Positions 19,831 to 31,834 of a stretch of DNA of 47,659 bases are shown in pieces. Origin of the DNA: Parachlorella kessleri (Eukaryota; Chlorophyta; Trebouxiophyceae; Chlorellales; Chlorellaceae). Location: the NCBI GenBank assembly GCA_001598975.1, contig BBXU01000909.1, forward strand, positions 1 to 47,659, in the 5' to 3' direction. Numbering within the stretch: position 1 is the first letter of the stretch; each line of letters opens with the position of its first letter. Made by a program: the position numbers and the translations under genes. The notes under the pieces are model-generated. The model made no database searches. It worked only from the letters and a program-made list of their open reading frames with translations, and was not told where the DNA came from.

Positions 19831-21848
19831 TCAAGCTGCAGACGCTGCGACCCTGCGGCTCGGGGCATGTGCCGCTTCCCCCTTCCAGGCAGCCAGCGAC
19901 TGCGAGAGCTGCATCCAGAACCTGGCCTGCCCCAGTCTCAGCCGCGCCCCACAAACGCACTCATGGCAGCCCCAACAAACCCGCTCATTGACGTGAAAGC
20001 CAATCTGCACGACGCGGTGGGCCTGCTGGGTGGGCAGGGCTGCGGTGGGGGGCGACCCAGCATCACTGCTCCAGTCGTGGACCACAACTGAAGTGGGGGA
20101 CGCCCCAGCCAGCTGTGCCGCCGGCTCCAGCCCCCACTGAGCGAGCTTGTTGGCGATGCGCAGCTTGACCTGCTGGGCCCGCTTTGCTGCCGCCACCTCA
20201 CCGTGGGCAGCCGGGGCCACCACACCCCCATTGGGGAAGCGGCTGGCCAGCAGCAGCAGCTCCTCAGCGGGCGAGGGGGCAGGGGCCTCCCTGGCAGCCC
20301 CGCCAGCAGGTGCCAGATAGCCCCTGGTGCTGGCAAAGGCGCTGCCAACTGGCTTGGCTGGCAGCGAGGCCAGCACATCCACCGACTCGGCCGCATCGTA
20401 CTTGGAGATCAGGGACTTGAGCTGGCGCCAGGGGGGCAGGGGGATGTCATGGGCCTTGAAAGCTCTGGCAAGCTCGTCTGCACGAGGGGGCCGGGGGGAC
20501 TTGGTCAGAGGGATGGCTGCTGTACAAGCGTTTCAGCTAACACTTTCAGGAGGTGGGCAGTCTTTGATGGCTTGCACCATGAGGCCACCAGGTTGGGAAA
20601 GGCAGTCCGCACGCCATGCGAGTGCTGCAATCTGCTTGCACCAGCTGTATACCATGCACCCACCTGCCATGATCATGATGGCCTGGAGGACCCGGTGCGG
20701 CGTAGCGACCAGGACTCGTGGCAAAGCCGACTGGATGAGGGTGTAGCGGGGGGTGGGGTGGGCCACCGCAAACTGCACAGGTACACCAAGCAGCTCAAGT
20801 GAGCTCCACAGACAAAGGTGGCGCTCTGGGAAGCGTGTGTGTTGGAAAGATTAGGCGGTGCTGAGACGTGTATTGGGGCCCAGATAACTGCTGGAATGGC
20901 ATATTCACAGTCGGGACACAAGGACTGCATTGTACCACTGTGACAAGGACAGCCCATTGCAGACATACCTGCTCCGAGAAGGAAGGGTCGACAATCACTT
21001 CATAGCCACCATGGCCATGCAGGTTGCCTGCACCATACCAGAGCAACACATGATTCATCTTATCATCTGCCAAGCAGGGGTCTGCAAAACCTGAACCTCA
21101 TGCGAAAGCTGAGTAGGCAGCCTGCATGTATGCATGCGTGAGCGTGCACGCAAGTCTGTTCAGAGACCGCACGAGGGATTTTTTCAGCGATCAACACATA
21201 CCCGAAGTCCAGATTGAGAGGAAGGTGTGGCGTAGGTTGCGCAGTCCCCCGCCCACGGTGCTGTTGAGCTTCACTGCAGGCAACAGCAAATGGTGGTGGC
21301 TGAGTTGCAGACTGCTGTTGTTTTATGGCTGGGCAAGCAGCCGTCATATTGGAGCAAGCATGCCAGGACACAGTAGTGGATGGATGCAGTGTGCGGCCAT
21401 GCCAGTCATAAGAACTCTGGCTGAATAAGGGAGTGGCAGGGCAAGGCCGGCAGGATGCGCAACAGCGTGTCAAGTACCTGTGAAGCCCATCTGGCGAAGA
21501 AGCTTGGCAAGCTCCTCAGCATTTTTGTGGGGCCCGTTTGTTATAGCGTCCACCGCAGATTCCTGCAACACCCTTGAAGCACTGTCAGGTGTAAGCTTGC
21601 CCTTAGCGACCTCTGATCAGCAGCGACGTTGACTGCTGGCAAGGCAGGCTTACCAGGCTCTCTGGGGGTGTCAGCAGCCACTCCAGCCGCTTCTTAGTCT
21701 GCACTGCCTCCTGAGTTCTCAGCTCGCCTCTCAGCTCCTCTTCCCCATCCATAAAAAACAGCCCCTCAGGATCTGACGCCTCCCTCAGCTCTGTGACTGA
21801 GGGTGTCTCCAGCTCTATAGGGCGAAGCTTGTGGACACGGGTGCCCAT
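19831..21848 (-). CDS. PDDEXK-like family protein (DUF506), paralogue A
   Basis: Member of the plant/algal DUF506 family (PF04720), annotated as PDDEXK-nuclease-like; substrate unknown. Six exons give 401 residues: 21654-21848, 21478-21562, 21202-21273, 20969-21066, 20664-20772 and 19831-20477. Order of features: N-terminal MGTRVHKLRPIELE, KKRLEWLLTPPESL, a helical AEELAKLLRQMGF, then the core GGYEVIVDPSFSEQ|FAVAHPTPRYTL, LPRVLVATPHRVLQ and the family signature IPLPPWRQLKSL. The core EVIVD supplies the acidic position expected for the nuclease fold. Where plant members, as I remember them, read FEIAR after this, both copies here read FAVA, so activity is doubtful. The C-terminal 190 residues after PPWR are low in predicted structure and unlike the neighbour's. 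It shares exon layout with the next gene, so the two arose by tandem duplication. Confidence 0.82.
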
Positions 21849-22790
21849 TGCGGCTGTACAGCTGCGAGCGGGCCAGCAACCAGCAGGGGACGGGAGCAGT
21901 GGAAGCAGGGACCACGCGTAACCTAAGGCGGCGCTAGCAAACTGCGGCGCACGTTTCACCTTTCGAAACGCACGGCCGAGCAGAGGAGCAATAAATAGTA
22001 TTGGAGGAGCGTGTTTGGCGACCACACGAACGTCAGCAGACGGTGTGCGAGCTGTCTGTCCCAGCCAATAATATGGGATCAGATTCTTCTCGATGTGGAT
22101 CACATCAGCGAGTTACTTATTGTTACCAGTTTCTCTGCCGTACTGATTTACGTGTGCTGGAGTCTTGTCTTATGAAAGGGAAGTGGCCCTCCTCACGTAC
22201 CAATCCACTCTCCCTAGCTAAGGACGCCAGCGTTACTAGCACTATGTAAAAAGTGGGACAGCCGCCGACAGCAGCAAGCTGTGGTGACAGGGTTGCCCAC
22301 TGCATTCTTATCCGGGCGGCTTGGCACAGTCCAGTTACAGCCGTCAGGTGTCCCTGCATGGCGTGTAGTAAGAGAAAAATATGAAGCTGACTAAAATAGG
22401 CCATAAAGTCTTGCCCTGCTCTTACCAACCAGGCGCTGGTTACTGAGGTGAGCATGTCTCCTTGTTGGTTGGTCGTCGTGCTTGCCTGCTAAGGATGGTT
22501 TGGTGTAGTGCATAGCCTGGCCTGCTTGCTGGCTTGCCTGCCTGCTCTCATCAGTTCGTGCTTTAAGACTGGCCACGTTCCAAGTGTGCGGGGCAATCCT
22601 AGTTGCTTATGTAGGTGCAGTTAGCCCACTGCGTGCTACAAGCTGGACTGATGCAGTTCAAGCGACCATGAGCAACATATCATATTAATAGATGCGGTCA
22701 GGAGAGCAGGTTGGGGAGAGCTGTCGACAGCCAAAAATATCAACATACCCGCCATCAACTAGTCACACCGGCACTTGCAAGTATAATTTT
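21849..22790. other. Intergenic region between the tandem DUF506 genes
   Basis: It contains the upstream region of paralogue A and the 3' flank of paralogue B. I see only a short low-complexity stretch of TTGCCTGC-type units around 22480-22550 and no coding signal. Confidence 0.4.
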
Positions 22791-24679
22791 TCACTCTGCC
22801 GCACGTGCACCTGCACTGCAAGCCCTCCTTGCAACATTGCACAGCAGGCCTGCCTCCTGGTCCCCCTTGCTCGCAAGCTGCTTGCCTGGGCTGCAAAGCC
22901 CTGCAGCCTCTGCGGCTACCTTGAAACCCAAGCATACTCTCACAGGTTGCTGGGCAGACCTGCAGAATAGCTGCGCAGTGCCTGCGCTTGCACGGCGTGC
23001 TGTGTTTGGGCTTGCTGTTGTACCCGGCAGCTGAAGCTCATGTTGCTGCATGCCCCATGTCAGTACTAGCTTGCGAGCAATGCGCTGCTGAGCCTGCTGT
23101 GTCGTGCAAGCCCTGCTGTCGATGGCTGCCAGGCAGGTGCAGGCAGCGCACGCAGCGGGGCTAGTAGCAAGCACCGCCTGCCAGTGGCCCTCTGCTGTAT
23201 GCGTTGCCACAACCACACCACTGACATCTGCACTGCTCTCCACGGCATTGGCTGAGCTCTGTGGCACCCATATATTGTAGCAGTCCAGCTGCAAATCCCC
23301 CACCACAGTTATGGAGTGTGTGGCATCGTACTTGGCCACCAGGCTCACCAGCTTGCGCCAGGGAGGGAGGGGGTAGCCTTGGACTTCAAAGACCCGCGCC
23401 AGCTCATCTGCAGGGGGTACCAGCCAAGAAGTCGTTGTAAGGAACACTGTGGAGACTCGCAACAACTTCAGCAGGTGTGCCGCCTCAACTGTCTAGCAAT
23501 ATCCATGCACAGGTCACAGGATGTGGAAGTAAAGAATGTGTAAACAACGATGCAATGATGTTGCGTCCCAGAAGAGACACCACAAGGTCTCTGTCAGTGA
23601 GCTCAACACTCTCACCTGCCATGAGCATGATGGCCTGCAGGACGCTTCGGGGCGTGGCCACCAATACTCTTGGCAGAGCAGACTGGATAAGGGTGTAGCG
23701 GGGGGTGGGGTAGGCCACGGCAAACTGCATAAACACAAAGCAGTCAGAGGTGCCAGGTTGCAGACGAGGAGGCAGTTGTTACGGAAAGGAGTGACGGTTC
23801 GCTGCGGTGGCTTGGTGTTGTGATTCTGTGTACTGCGTTCTTGAGCATAAGTCAAGCAGCTCAATCTGCAACAACCCACCTGGTCTGCAAAGAAAGGGTC
23901 GATAATCACGTCTTGGCCATCCCTAGAACTATCTGCAACATGCAAGAACACCGGTGTAGCAATAGCTAGATGTGTCTTTCAAAGGGGCTGTCGTGGCACA
24001 CATGGATACAGCACATTGCAACCAGTGTTCCGTGTATATCTAGGCAGCTAGCCAGGTTGTCAGTCTGTCGCTCGATTGCTTGTCTCGACACAGTGCCCAG
24101 GCCTGGAGGTCGCTCCTCCCTTACATGCTCTGCTTTGGATTGCTTGCCTGAGAGCCGAACAGTGAGGAAGCTGTGGCATGGGTGTAGGGGCCCTCCACCA
24201 GCCGTGGTGGCGATTTTGACTGCATACATAACAAAAGCAAAGCGGGACCTGTGAAAAGCATGATATGATCGGCGGGGGAGGCCAGTCCAACCCAACGCGG
24301 TGTCTAGGATGTAGTGCAGAGTAGCCCACCTGCATATCCTAAGTTGCGCAGGAGCGCTGGCATGTCTCTAGGGGGAGTGCATTCAAGGGTGGATGCTACC
24401 TGACCCTGCGAGCAGTCGCACAGCAAGGTTGGGTGAGCAGCCAAGTCGAGGGATAAGTGTACTGGGATATGCGTACTGGGAGGTGACTGTCAGCCTCACC
24501 AGACCGTCAGGAGGGGTAAGCAGCCAGTCCAAGCGGCTCTTCCTCCTTGCAGCGTCTTGAAGGTCTGTGGGACTGGGAGGCTCGTCTGTATCGCTCATCT
24601 CGAAGATCAGGCTCCCAACCGTGTCGTGGGACGCTACTTCACACTCTGACAGTGGCTGTAACTTGTGGACTACGCGCAT
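22791..24679 (-). CDS. PDDEXK-like family protein (DUF506), paralogue B
   Basis: Six exons give 366 residues: 24500-24679, 24330-24399, 24148-24219, 23880-23932, 23616-23724 and 22791-23407. It aligns along its length with paralogue A: MRVVHKLQP against MGTRVHKLRP, KSRLDWLLTPPDGL, LRNLGYAVKIATT, QDVIIDPFFADQ|FAVAYPTPRYTL, LPRVLVATPRSVLQ and YPLPPWRKLVSL. Exons 3 and 5 have the same lengths as in A (72 and 109 nt) and all phases agree. Exon 4 is 45 nt shorter, removing 15 residues before the VIVD/VIID strand. Exon 3 uses a GC donor (TCAG|GCAAGC) where A has GT. The tail after PPWR is unrelated to A and rich in Ala, Ser and Cys. The start at 24679 is chosen by homology with A; an ATG ten codons upstream (24709) is in frame. 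Confidence 0.82.
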
Positions 24680-25348
24680 TGCCACTGCTGCAGCCTGGTA
24701 GGACAGCACTGTGGAACAAACAATACAACACTATATACAACACCACCTTGGCTCCCCAGACAATGCGGGTGTTGCACGATAACAAAAGTCCACCTGGTGA
24801 CCAGAGATATCTTGACAACTGGTAGTGTTGTGTCGGTAAGCAATAGCGTACCTCCTCAACAAACTGCCCACCCGCCGGGCGTGTGCCAGCGCCGCCACAC
24901 GCGCCGCCCTACTCTGCTCATGGCTCTGCTAGCAAAATGCACCTGTGGCTGGGATTGAACTGTTGGAGGAGGTACATAGTGAGAAAAGCGGCATCTCGAC
25001 GTCCTTCAGGCAAGCTCTCTGCCTTTCAGCGGCATTGTGGTAGATCGTTGCTGCACTCATGGCTGCACTTGCTCCACTGCTTGACAATGAAATTTTGACC
25101 TCTCACGCTGTTCGGTACAACCGGTAGACCATGCGTGAAACACTTTGGGGGCGAGCAATGCTGGAGCAATGGCGCAGAGAGTCTGCCACGTGGCACGCAG
25201 GCCATTTCTCCAATCGATCCGATGGGACTCCACCCACCTTCACCAACACATCCTATCCGGAGATACACAGGCACTGACTGGCTAAAGCAACGCCGCACAA
25301 GCAGTCCTCACCCTCAAAACCCATCACTCCTACCTAACCTCACCCACC
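24680..25348. promoter_or_regulatory. Divergent upstream region, DUF506-B / DUF1517 gene
   Basis: These 669 bp lie between two start codons pointing apart. It must hold both promoters. I could not pick out a TATA box or a clear operator, and no open frame here has coding character. Confidence 0.3.
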
Positions 25349-27182
25349 ATGGTTGACTTACTTGGAACCGTGAGGTTTTCACAGGCCCAGGCATTCAGGT
25401 CGTCACGGGCTTGTCAGCACCTAAAGCAGACAGTGCGCCTATTTCCTGCCAATGCCAGGCAGAACGCTTCACGGCGGGGCACCACCGTGTCCGTGCAGAG
25501 TCTGTTCGGCTGGGGCAACAGCCAAGTGGTAGAGAATGACTTTGGGGTGGAATATGGTGAGGGTTGTGGGGGTGACGTGGTACAGTGGTGCATGGATGGC
25601 AAACTTGGTGTAGCGTTCAAGTGCTAGCTGGCCTGCTTCGGGTGACCTGCTCTGCTTTTGTGCCAACAACAGCTCTGCGGTGGCACCAGGCACCAGCGTG
25701 TCCTTGCAACCTGCATTTTCTCCGGGCTGGCGTCTTACCAACAATGACCTCCACCTGCTTGTAGCTCGGCGGCCGAGTTCCCCAACCATACCGTAAGGGC
25801 ATTTCTGCTGTATGCCCCTTCCGCTGCAGATGGCAGGGTGACAGTGGCCAAACTCCAAGTGGGTCTCTCGGGTTCAGCCAGGGAGATACAGACGGACCTT
25901 GAGCACCTGGCAGCGCATGCCGACACTGACACCCCAGAGGGCTTACACGCAGTACTGCAAGGTGAGCTGCTTCAGGATACGAACAGGCACACGCCGCAGT
26001 TGACCTAGAGCATATATTGACATCAGCTTGCTTGTGCTTGCTGCGGCAGCGCTTGCCCTCCTACTACGGGCCCACCTGTGTCCTTTCATAAAGCCATCAC
26101 AAGCAGCTTACCACTTGCTTTCCAGTGCACCCTTGCCCACCCGCAGAGACCGTGCTTGCCCACATGCGCAACCCTGAGTATTGCCTATACGCCTACTCCA
26201 CCGGAGCCGCCTTGGGAGATCCTGACAGGGCGGAGCAGCGCTTCAACCAGTACTCTGTGGAGGAACGCAGCAAGTTCAAGACAGAAACCCGGGTCAATGT
26301 TGACGGCATGTCCCGGCGTGGGGAGCTGCAAAAGTGAGCATGGGGCGGGGTGTACTTTCCCTTGCGAGCGACAGGTACCCCCCCCCCCACCCCCCCCCCC
26401 CCGGGGCCCTTATGGTGGATGTGCGCTTGCCTGCTAGTGCCAGGTAGGCAACCAGGTCACCAGACCTGCAGCTGGGTGAGCTAGCAATCGTCCTTAACCT
26501 TCTACAATGAGCCGAGCCAGTGCTGCACACTGACTCCCCTCTCTGTGCCGCATGAAAAGTACAGGTCTGCGGTGGGCCTTGGTGGCCCAGAAGAGCTCAT
26601 CGTGGTGACCATCCTGGTGGCGGCAGACGGCGCCTTTAAGCTGCCAAAGATCACTTCACGAAATGAGCTGCGCACGGCGCTCAGCAGGCTAGGGTCGCTC
26701 GTTCCGGATGACGTTATGGCGGTCGAGGTGAGTTGAGGGGGGAGGGGGGGCTAATAATAATATGTCTGGCTATGACTGTGCATGCCTAGACCCTGCAAAC
26801 AAAGAGATGTGCGCATCTTGACGCTCCATGAAGACGGCATGCAAATGTTGCTGCACACCCCGCACTGTCATGCTGCAAGACCCGCTTCCTTGCTTAGTTC
26901 TTTTGGTTGCCGGCTTCTTCCCCTTTACTGTGCCATAGTACTGCGCTTGCTTAGAAGCGGTGCCACGAGGCTTACATTCTTTAGTGTTTGTGACGCTGGC
27001 AGATAGTGTAGATTGGGTGCGCTGGCTGTGTCGTAGGCGGGGTCTGGTCATGCGGGAGCAGCTGAGGGGTCAGGGTGGTTGGGCTTGCAAGGCTGCAGGT
27101 GCTTTGGACTCCAGAGGAAGAAGGCGACTACTTCACAGTGGAGGACTTGGCGATGGACTATCCTCTGCTCAACACCCTGTAA
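25349..27182 (+). CDS. FLAP1: DUF1517 protein, FLAP1-like plastid protein
   Basis: The plant homologue FLAP1 is a plastid membrane protein that adjusts photoprotection in fluctuating light; cyanobacteria have relatives. Five exons give 257 residues: 25349-25556, 25830-25961, 26147-26333, 26565-26727 and 27099-27182, with phases agreeing. The DUF1517 core is clear: RVTVAKLQVGLSGSAR, DTPEGLHAVLQETVLAHMRN, RFNQYSVEERSKFKTET, EELIVVTILVAADG, and the end VLWTPEEEGDYFT...MDYPLL. The first 45 residues are basic and Ser/Arg-rich with no early acidic residue, fitting a transit peptide. The Gly-rich and transmembrane part that I recall in plant FLAP1 between leader and core is not seen, so this protein is shorter and may be soluble or may lack an exon in my model. 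The stop codon overlaps a TGTAA. Divergent from DUF506-B. Confidence 0.9.
26379..26402. repeat. C homopolymer tract
   Basis: A near-pure run of C in the third intron of the DUF1517 gene. It is a likely site of length error in assembly but lies outside the exons. Confidence 0.85.
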
Positions 27183-27318
27183 CTGCTAGTGCGCGGCACT
27201 CGGCCATGGGGTGTGCTGTTTGGTACCTACTTGCTTGCTGGCAATGGTACTGCCAGTGTGCTGCGCAAAACTCTTTGAGAAGACTCAACAGTGCAGGAAA
27301 GCATTTCATTTTGTTGTT

Positions 27319-27416
27319 GTGGCAGAAAGTGTGAAACAGTGGACAGGTAGAGGTGAAGTGACAGGGCGGCATACATTTGTGCCCTGGGGCTTGCCTGAGT
27401 GCTAATCCAGTAGGCC
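27319..27416 (+). repeat. Copy of the ~98-bp dispersed repeat
   Basis: GTGGCAGAAAGTGTGAAACA, AGGTGAAGTGACAGGGC and GTGCCCTGGGGCTTGCCTGA, ending GTGCTAATCCAGTAGGCC. The 3' third is almost the same as the copy at 6295-6392. Followed after about 20 bp by another copy. Confidence 0.75.
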
Positions 27417-27437
27417 TCTTCCCTTTTTATTTTTGAT

Positions 27438-27510
27438 GGTGGCAGGTAGTGTTAGCCGATCAGGACTAGGGTTGAACTGTGAAGGAAAGTGCAGTGTGCT
27501 CTGGTCTGAT
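27438..27510 (+). repeat. Partial copy of the dispersed repeat
   Basis: GGTGGCAGGTAGTGTTAGCC, then GGGTTGAACTGTG and GTGTGCTCTGGTCTGAT. It is head to tail with the copy at 27319, with a run of T between them. Confidence 0.65.
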
Positions 27511-28053
27511 CATCTTTCAAGTTGAATGCCTTGTCTTGCTGTCTGGTGGAAGTGTTGGAAGATGAATGCCCAGACTTCTGCGCACTTGCTTGTCATGTGA
27601 GATATATAGCTGCAGGATGTTGGTGCAATGTGGTCTGGCTATGCGGCAGCCACGGTATGGCTCCTATGATCTCAATGCTGCAAGGCTTGGTAACGACTGC
27701 AGGCAACTGTTGCATCTGCAAGCCTATGTTCCCTTCATTCTAGCCGTTGGCCAGGTCGTTTGCCCACAGGTCATCACGTATGCCGCCACAAGGGCCAGCT
27801 GCTCACTTACAAATTCGTGACAGCGGAGAATCAGAAAATCTTATGTTGCATGCCATACTGGGATTTCACAGCTCGAATTGTCCTCTCGCATGTCATACCA
27901 GCATTACCAAGCTGCTCTGCATGTAGGCCCAAGCCTAAGCCCCAGGACGGCATGATGGATGATCCAAATTGGCCAATTATCTCACTGGAAGGCAAATTGT
28001 GAGCTGCCCCTCTCCAGCCTGACTGGCATCATCAGAGCAGCGAGGCTGGCTGC

Positions 28054-31000
28054 TCATGCAGCGACTACGTTCACAGGCCCCACCTCAGCTTTCACGCATG
28101 CTAGACCCTCCTTGGAACATGCTTCAGCGAGCCTAAGCTCCTGGGCATGCCCCTCAGGGCACACCACGACCACGGCGCCCCCACTGCCTGTCAATTTGGC
28201 GGCCGCACCCACTGACTCGGCAACCTGCATGCGGCCCAGGACAGCTGGCAACTGTGCAGTCCGCATAGTTCTTACTGTAGTGTATGGGCATTGTCTGAAG
28301 GCACTGTGCCCTGTCGATCCAGAGTACCTAGCCTGCATATCCCACTGCCTGCCGCTGTGCAGATTTGAGCATCATACAGGCGAAAGCGGCACTGTCAGAC
28401 CCAGTTTCAGCTTGCCCACGGATCGCACATTACCTCCCGCCGGTCAGGGTCACAGGCAGGGTTGGTTTCCAGCGCACCCAGCACGACCCCTAGCTTGGCT
28501 GGGGGCAGAGAGGCAGCCAGAAGAGATGCTGCGAGGCTGTTGGCTTTGTGCAGGTGCACCGCAGTTTGCAAGGAGGAAACTCTCTCGGTGCCTGCGCTCT
28601 CCTTGTGGCTGTGTTGTTACCCCAACTACTGCTAGAAGCGCATACTCCCTTCTGCTTTGTCACTAACCAGTACAACTCAGCCCTACCTCTGCTCACTTTG
28701 CGCTGCCTCTGCCACCAACACCAAATCATCGGCTTCCTTAATTGGCTGCACAGCATCCAGACAAATCCCCACCCACAAGCCAGCCGGGGCATGAAACTCT
28801 GCATCCTAACCAGCCACCGCCCTCCCACCCAGGCACATCCCTGACCCCCCACCTGGACCATCTTGAGGCTGGAGGGCCCCAGCACAGCGTCGCCGTACAG
28901 CTGGCGGCGCAGGCGGAAGTTGAGGCGCATGAGGGAGGCCAGCTGGTGGTAGTCGCGCTTTAGTAATGCCTCCCAGCCTGGCTCTACCAGGGCCGCCACC
29001 TGTGCCATGCCCGCCCTGCGGGTGAAAGACAGCCAACCAAGTAGGACTGCTCAGCACTCAGCTCCTTGATATGTCCTAATCCAGGCCATTCTTTGTGCTG
29101 TTGGAGCTGGCCTCCCGCCATTCTGCTGACCCTTCACCAGCCCCTGCATCCCATACACAGGATGGCAGCAGGACTAAGTACGTGCTGACAGCACAGCGGC
29201 AATAGTGGAAGCAGTAGATACATATCGGTGTCCTGGCAGCCCCTATATAACTTGCAGCAGAGCAAACAGGTGTGAGTGGAAGGGAAGTCCAGCTCACCTG
29301 ACTGACGGGTCACCGGCCAGCCAGCGCTCCTTCACATACGAGTGCACCGTCCCCGAGTCCTTGCCTGGCTGGCCCTGGGGGTAGATGATAAACAGAGGAG
29401 GGAGCAGGCCTGCAGGAGGGACACTGCCTAGGCCTGTAGTATTGCTGCTGGCAGTCAGTGCTCGTACAGAGGTAGGCGAACTTTGTCGACTTACGAGACA
29501 CCTACAAAGGAGATCTTTGACATGCCCGCAACCAAGCGGTGGCTGTGACAGGGCAGAACCAGCGGCAGCCTCAATGTCAGCACACCTGGGTCAAGGGAGG
29601 CCAGCCTGGCATGACCATGCTCTGCCATGTAGCCGGGGTCAAAGTCCATCAGCAGGAGGCCGCCATATACCTGCAGTACAGCCCGCCCGCCCACGCCTGC
29701 CATGCATCAGTCACAGCAACTTGTAGCCTGCAGTCCTCCATGCCACAGGCACTGTGCAGTACTGCAGATACTGCCTGGAGACCCTTATTGTGTATCACAT
29801 CCCATGGCATGCATGACACCCACCACTACACCCCACTAACCCTACTGCGATACTAGCTCTCGTCGCCCTCAGTACACAGTCTCTGCCCAAGGGACCTTGA
29901 TAGATCCCCCAAGTACCCCAGCGTAACATCTTTAGCATGCCTCACTGGCACATGGGAAGGGATCGGCTACCACCTTGCAGTAAACACAACAGCTAGCACA
30001 GCATGTCTCCCCACTTTGGTGGCCCCGCCTGTCTTCACCTGTATGACCCTGTCTTGTAGCCCCGCTGTGATGCCCAGCTCCTGCTCAGCGCTGAGCACCA
30101 AGCCGGGCCGCTCAGCCACGGGTATGCTGCCCTCCACCTGGTAGTACCGCATCAGGCAGTTCAGCGCTGCCAGGGCTATCGCAGAGGAGCCGCTGCACAA
30201 CAGAAGAGGCAGGGCGCAAGTGGGGACAGGGAAATTCCCTCCCTTTCCCCCGTTTTGCAGTCACATGGCGGGGGATGGACTGTGCAAGCTTTGTGGTCCA
30301 ACTCCAGGGCTCTTTACTCTAGGGGTAGCAGCATGCAGATGTCACACCCTTGGCCCTCCTTCCCAGGCCTGCCGCCGGACATATACCGACGGCCGCCGGA
30401 CTGACACCAACGCTGTCTTCCAAATGCCCGTCATCCCTGTCATAAGGTTTTGCATTTGGTCAAGTATATGACGAATCACCTGAGCCCAGATTGCCGAGGA
30501 ATGCTGGTGGTATACGAGAGCGCAAAGTTCTTGCTGTCTAGTGCTATCTCCTTGTCCTGGCAGTACTCGAAGAAGCGCTTGCACATCGCCTGCGGGATGA
30601 ACCAGACACCACAGCAGCTGCTGAGCACCGTCAACCGTAGGCAGCCATGCCCACAGGCCAGTCTACCGTCCTGGCAGCGCGGGCAAGGAGGCTGAAGGGA
30701 CTGGGAGGTCACAAATGACAGCCCGAATCCCACTGGTGAGCACTCATCAAAGCTTACCATGAGTATCCTGATGCCGCCATAATAACCGCAGCCCCTTAGA
30801 TGCTGGGTGAGGATGCCTAGGTTGTCAAAGGTCTCAGGGTCTCCCTCTGGATTTGCGAGAAACCTGATAACATCTGAGGGGACCAGTGCCACCTGCACCA
30901 GCAACACATTACCCAAGTTCAGCCCTAGCACAACAACAAAACGGTCTTTCCTCTAGGGGATCAGCAAGGCGCTGTGATGACAGTTATAGACAGGATGGAA

Positions 31001-31280
31001 AGCAGTCACACAGCAGGTTGAAGGAGAGGGGGAGGTGGCCCGGCAGGCGCTGGGGTACCTCGGCTGAGAAGTTAGCCAGAGAGAAGGAGATACAGCGGCC
31101 GCCAAACCCGTCTGAGGGGTTGCCCAGCAGCCCCACTCTCGAGAACACCCGTGAGCGTATTGCAGCTGTCTCCTGTGCCGCAGCCTCAGATCCTTCGGGT
31201 ATTGCAGGTGACTGGTCTGGCTTGGAGAGCTCCAGGCTGGCTGCCTGGAACAGCACAGCTTGAAGGGTTTGTTGTCGCAT
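28054..31280 (-). CDS. GLCAK: Glucuronokinase (GHMP kinase family)
   Basis: Phosphorylates D-glucuronate to glucuronate-1-phosphate with ATP, the step before UDP-glucuronate in the inositol route to wall sugars. Eight exons give 383 residues: 31059-31280, 30758-30892, 30480-30589, 30192-30, 30039 start noted as 30039-30192, 29586-29670, 29298-29409, 28853-29015 and 28054-28224; phases all agree. Order of motifs: [20 protein letters not shown] (N-terminal GHMP motif), [33 protein letters not shown] (ATP-binding motif 2), [47 protein letters not shown], and motif 3 [19 protein letters not shown]. All match plant glucuronokinases and the length is close to theirs (about 360). The start at 31280 follows an otherwise open frame, so a longer leader cannot be ruled out. 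No transit peptide is evident; cytosol is likely. Divergent from CCB2. Confidence 0.94.
28385..28440 (-). repeat. Possible diverged copy of the dispersed repeat
   Basis: In the last, unusually long (628 nt) intron of glucuronokinase, the minus strand reads GGCGGGAGGTAATGTGCGAT and then CCGTGGGCAAGCTGAAACTG. It resembles the copy from 13694 but weakly. Confidence 0.3.
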
Positions 31281-31834
31281 TGAGCAGCATAGTCTGCAAC
31301 CTGTACATTGTCTGTCTAGCAAGATTGTGCTACGTCCAATAGCAGTGCTATGGGAAGTTGCTTGCTGCACTACGAGTACTGCGAGCGGTGCAGCCACAAC
31401 CTTGTATTGCACACCTGGCTCAATGCAGGATCGCATTCATGTGCGCTTGCAGCCCTGTCAAGGGAGAGTGATCGCCGTATGAGGTCAACAAGCGTCATGT
31501 GAGGAGTTGGGGCAAGCGTTGAAACAGAGCCTGGTGTGCAAAGACACGATGGCACACCGACAAATACACGAAGCGATCAGCAGGCTGAGGATCTGTGGCA
31601 AGCTCTCCCTTGATGACAGAGGGCGTAAAAATTGACGGCTTTGGTTTGCCTAGTTGCTTCAATAGACTTGCGCCTTCTCTTGGCTGAGCATGCGAACCAC
31701 GGATGGTGGCAAGGTCCACCCAACAGGTGTGCAAGAGCCCTATTGCGCTTGATGTAAGTCAAATTTGCCTGAAGGCCGTATATTTGACCCGTCATCGATT
31801 GCTCGTGCCACCCTAACTACACCAGCGTTGCTCC
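31281..31834. promoter_or_regulatory. Divergent upstream region, glucuronokinase / CCB2
   Basis: These 554 bp between two start codons should contain both promoters. No TATA box or clear site was identified. Short minus-strand open frames at 31495-31795 have no recognisable content. Confidence 0.3.

Larger units (their letters stand above)
27183..28053. other. Convergent intergenic region with two repeat copies
   Basis: This lies between the stops of the DUF1517 gene and glucuronokinase. It holds two plus-oriented copies of the dispersed repeat (27319-27416 and 27438-27510) separated by a T-rich linker. TTACA at 27807-27811 reads TGTAA for the minus-strand gene. No gene is supported. Confidence 0.45.

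Noticed and set aside
24945..24975. tRNA-like GGGATTGAACTG stretch
   Set aside because: It resembles a B box, but no cloverleaf arms or A box can be placed around it.
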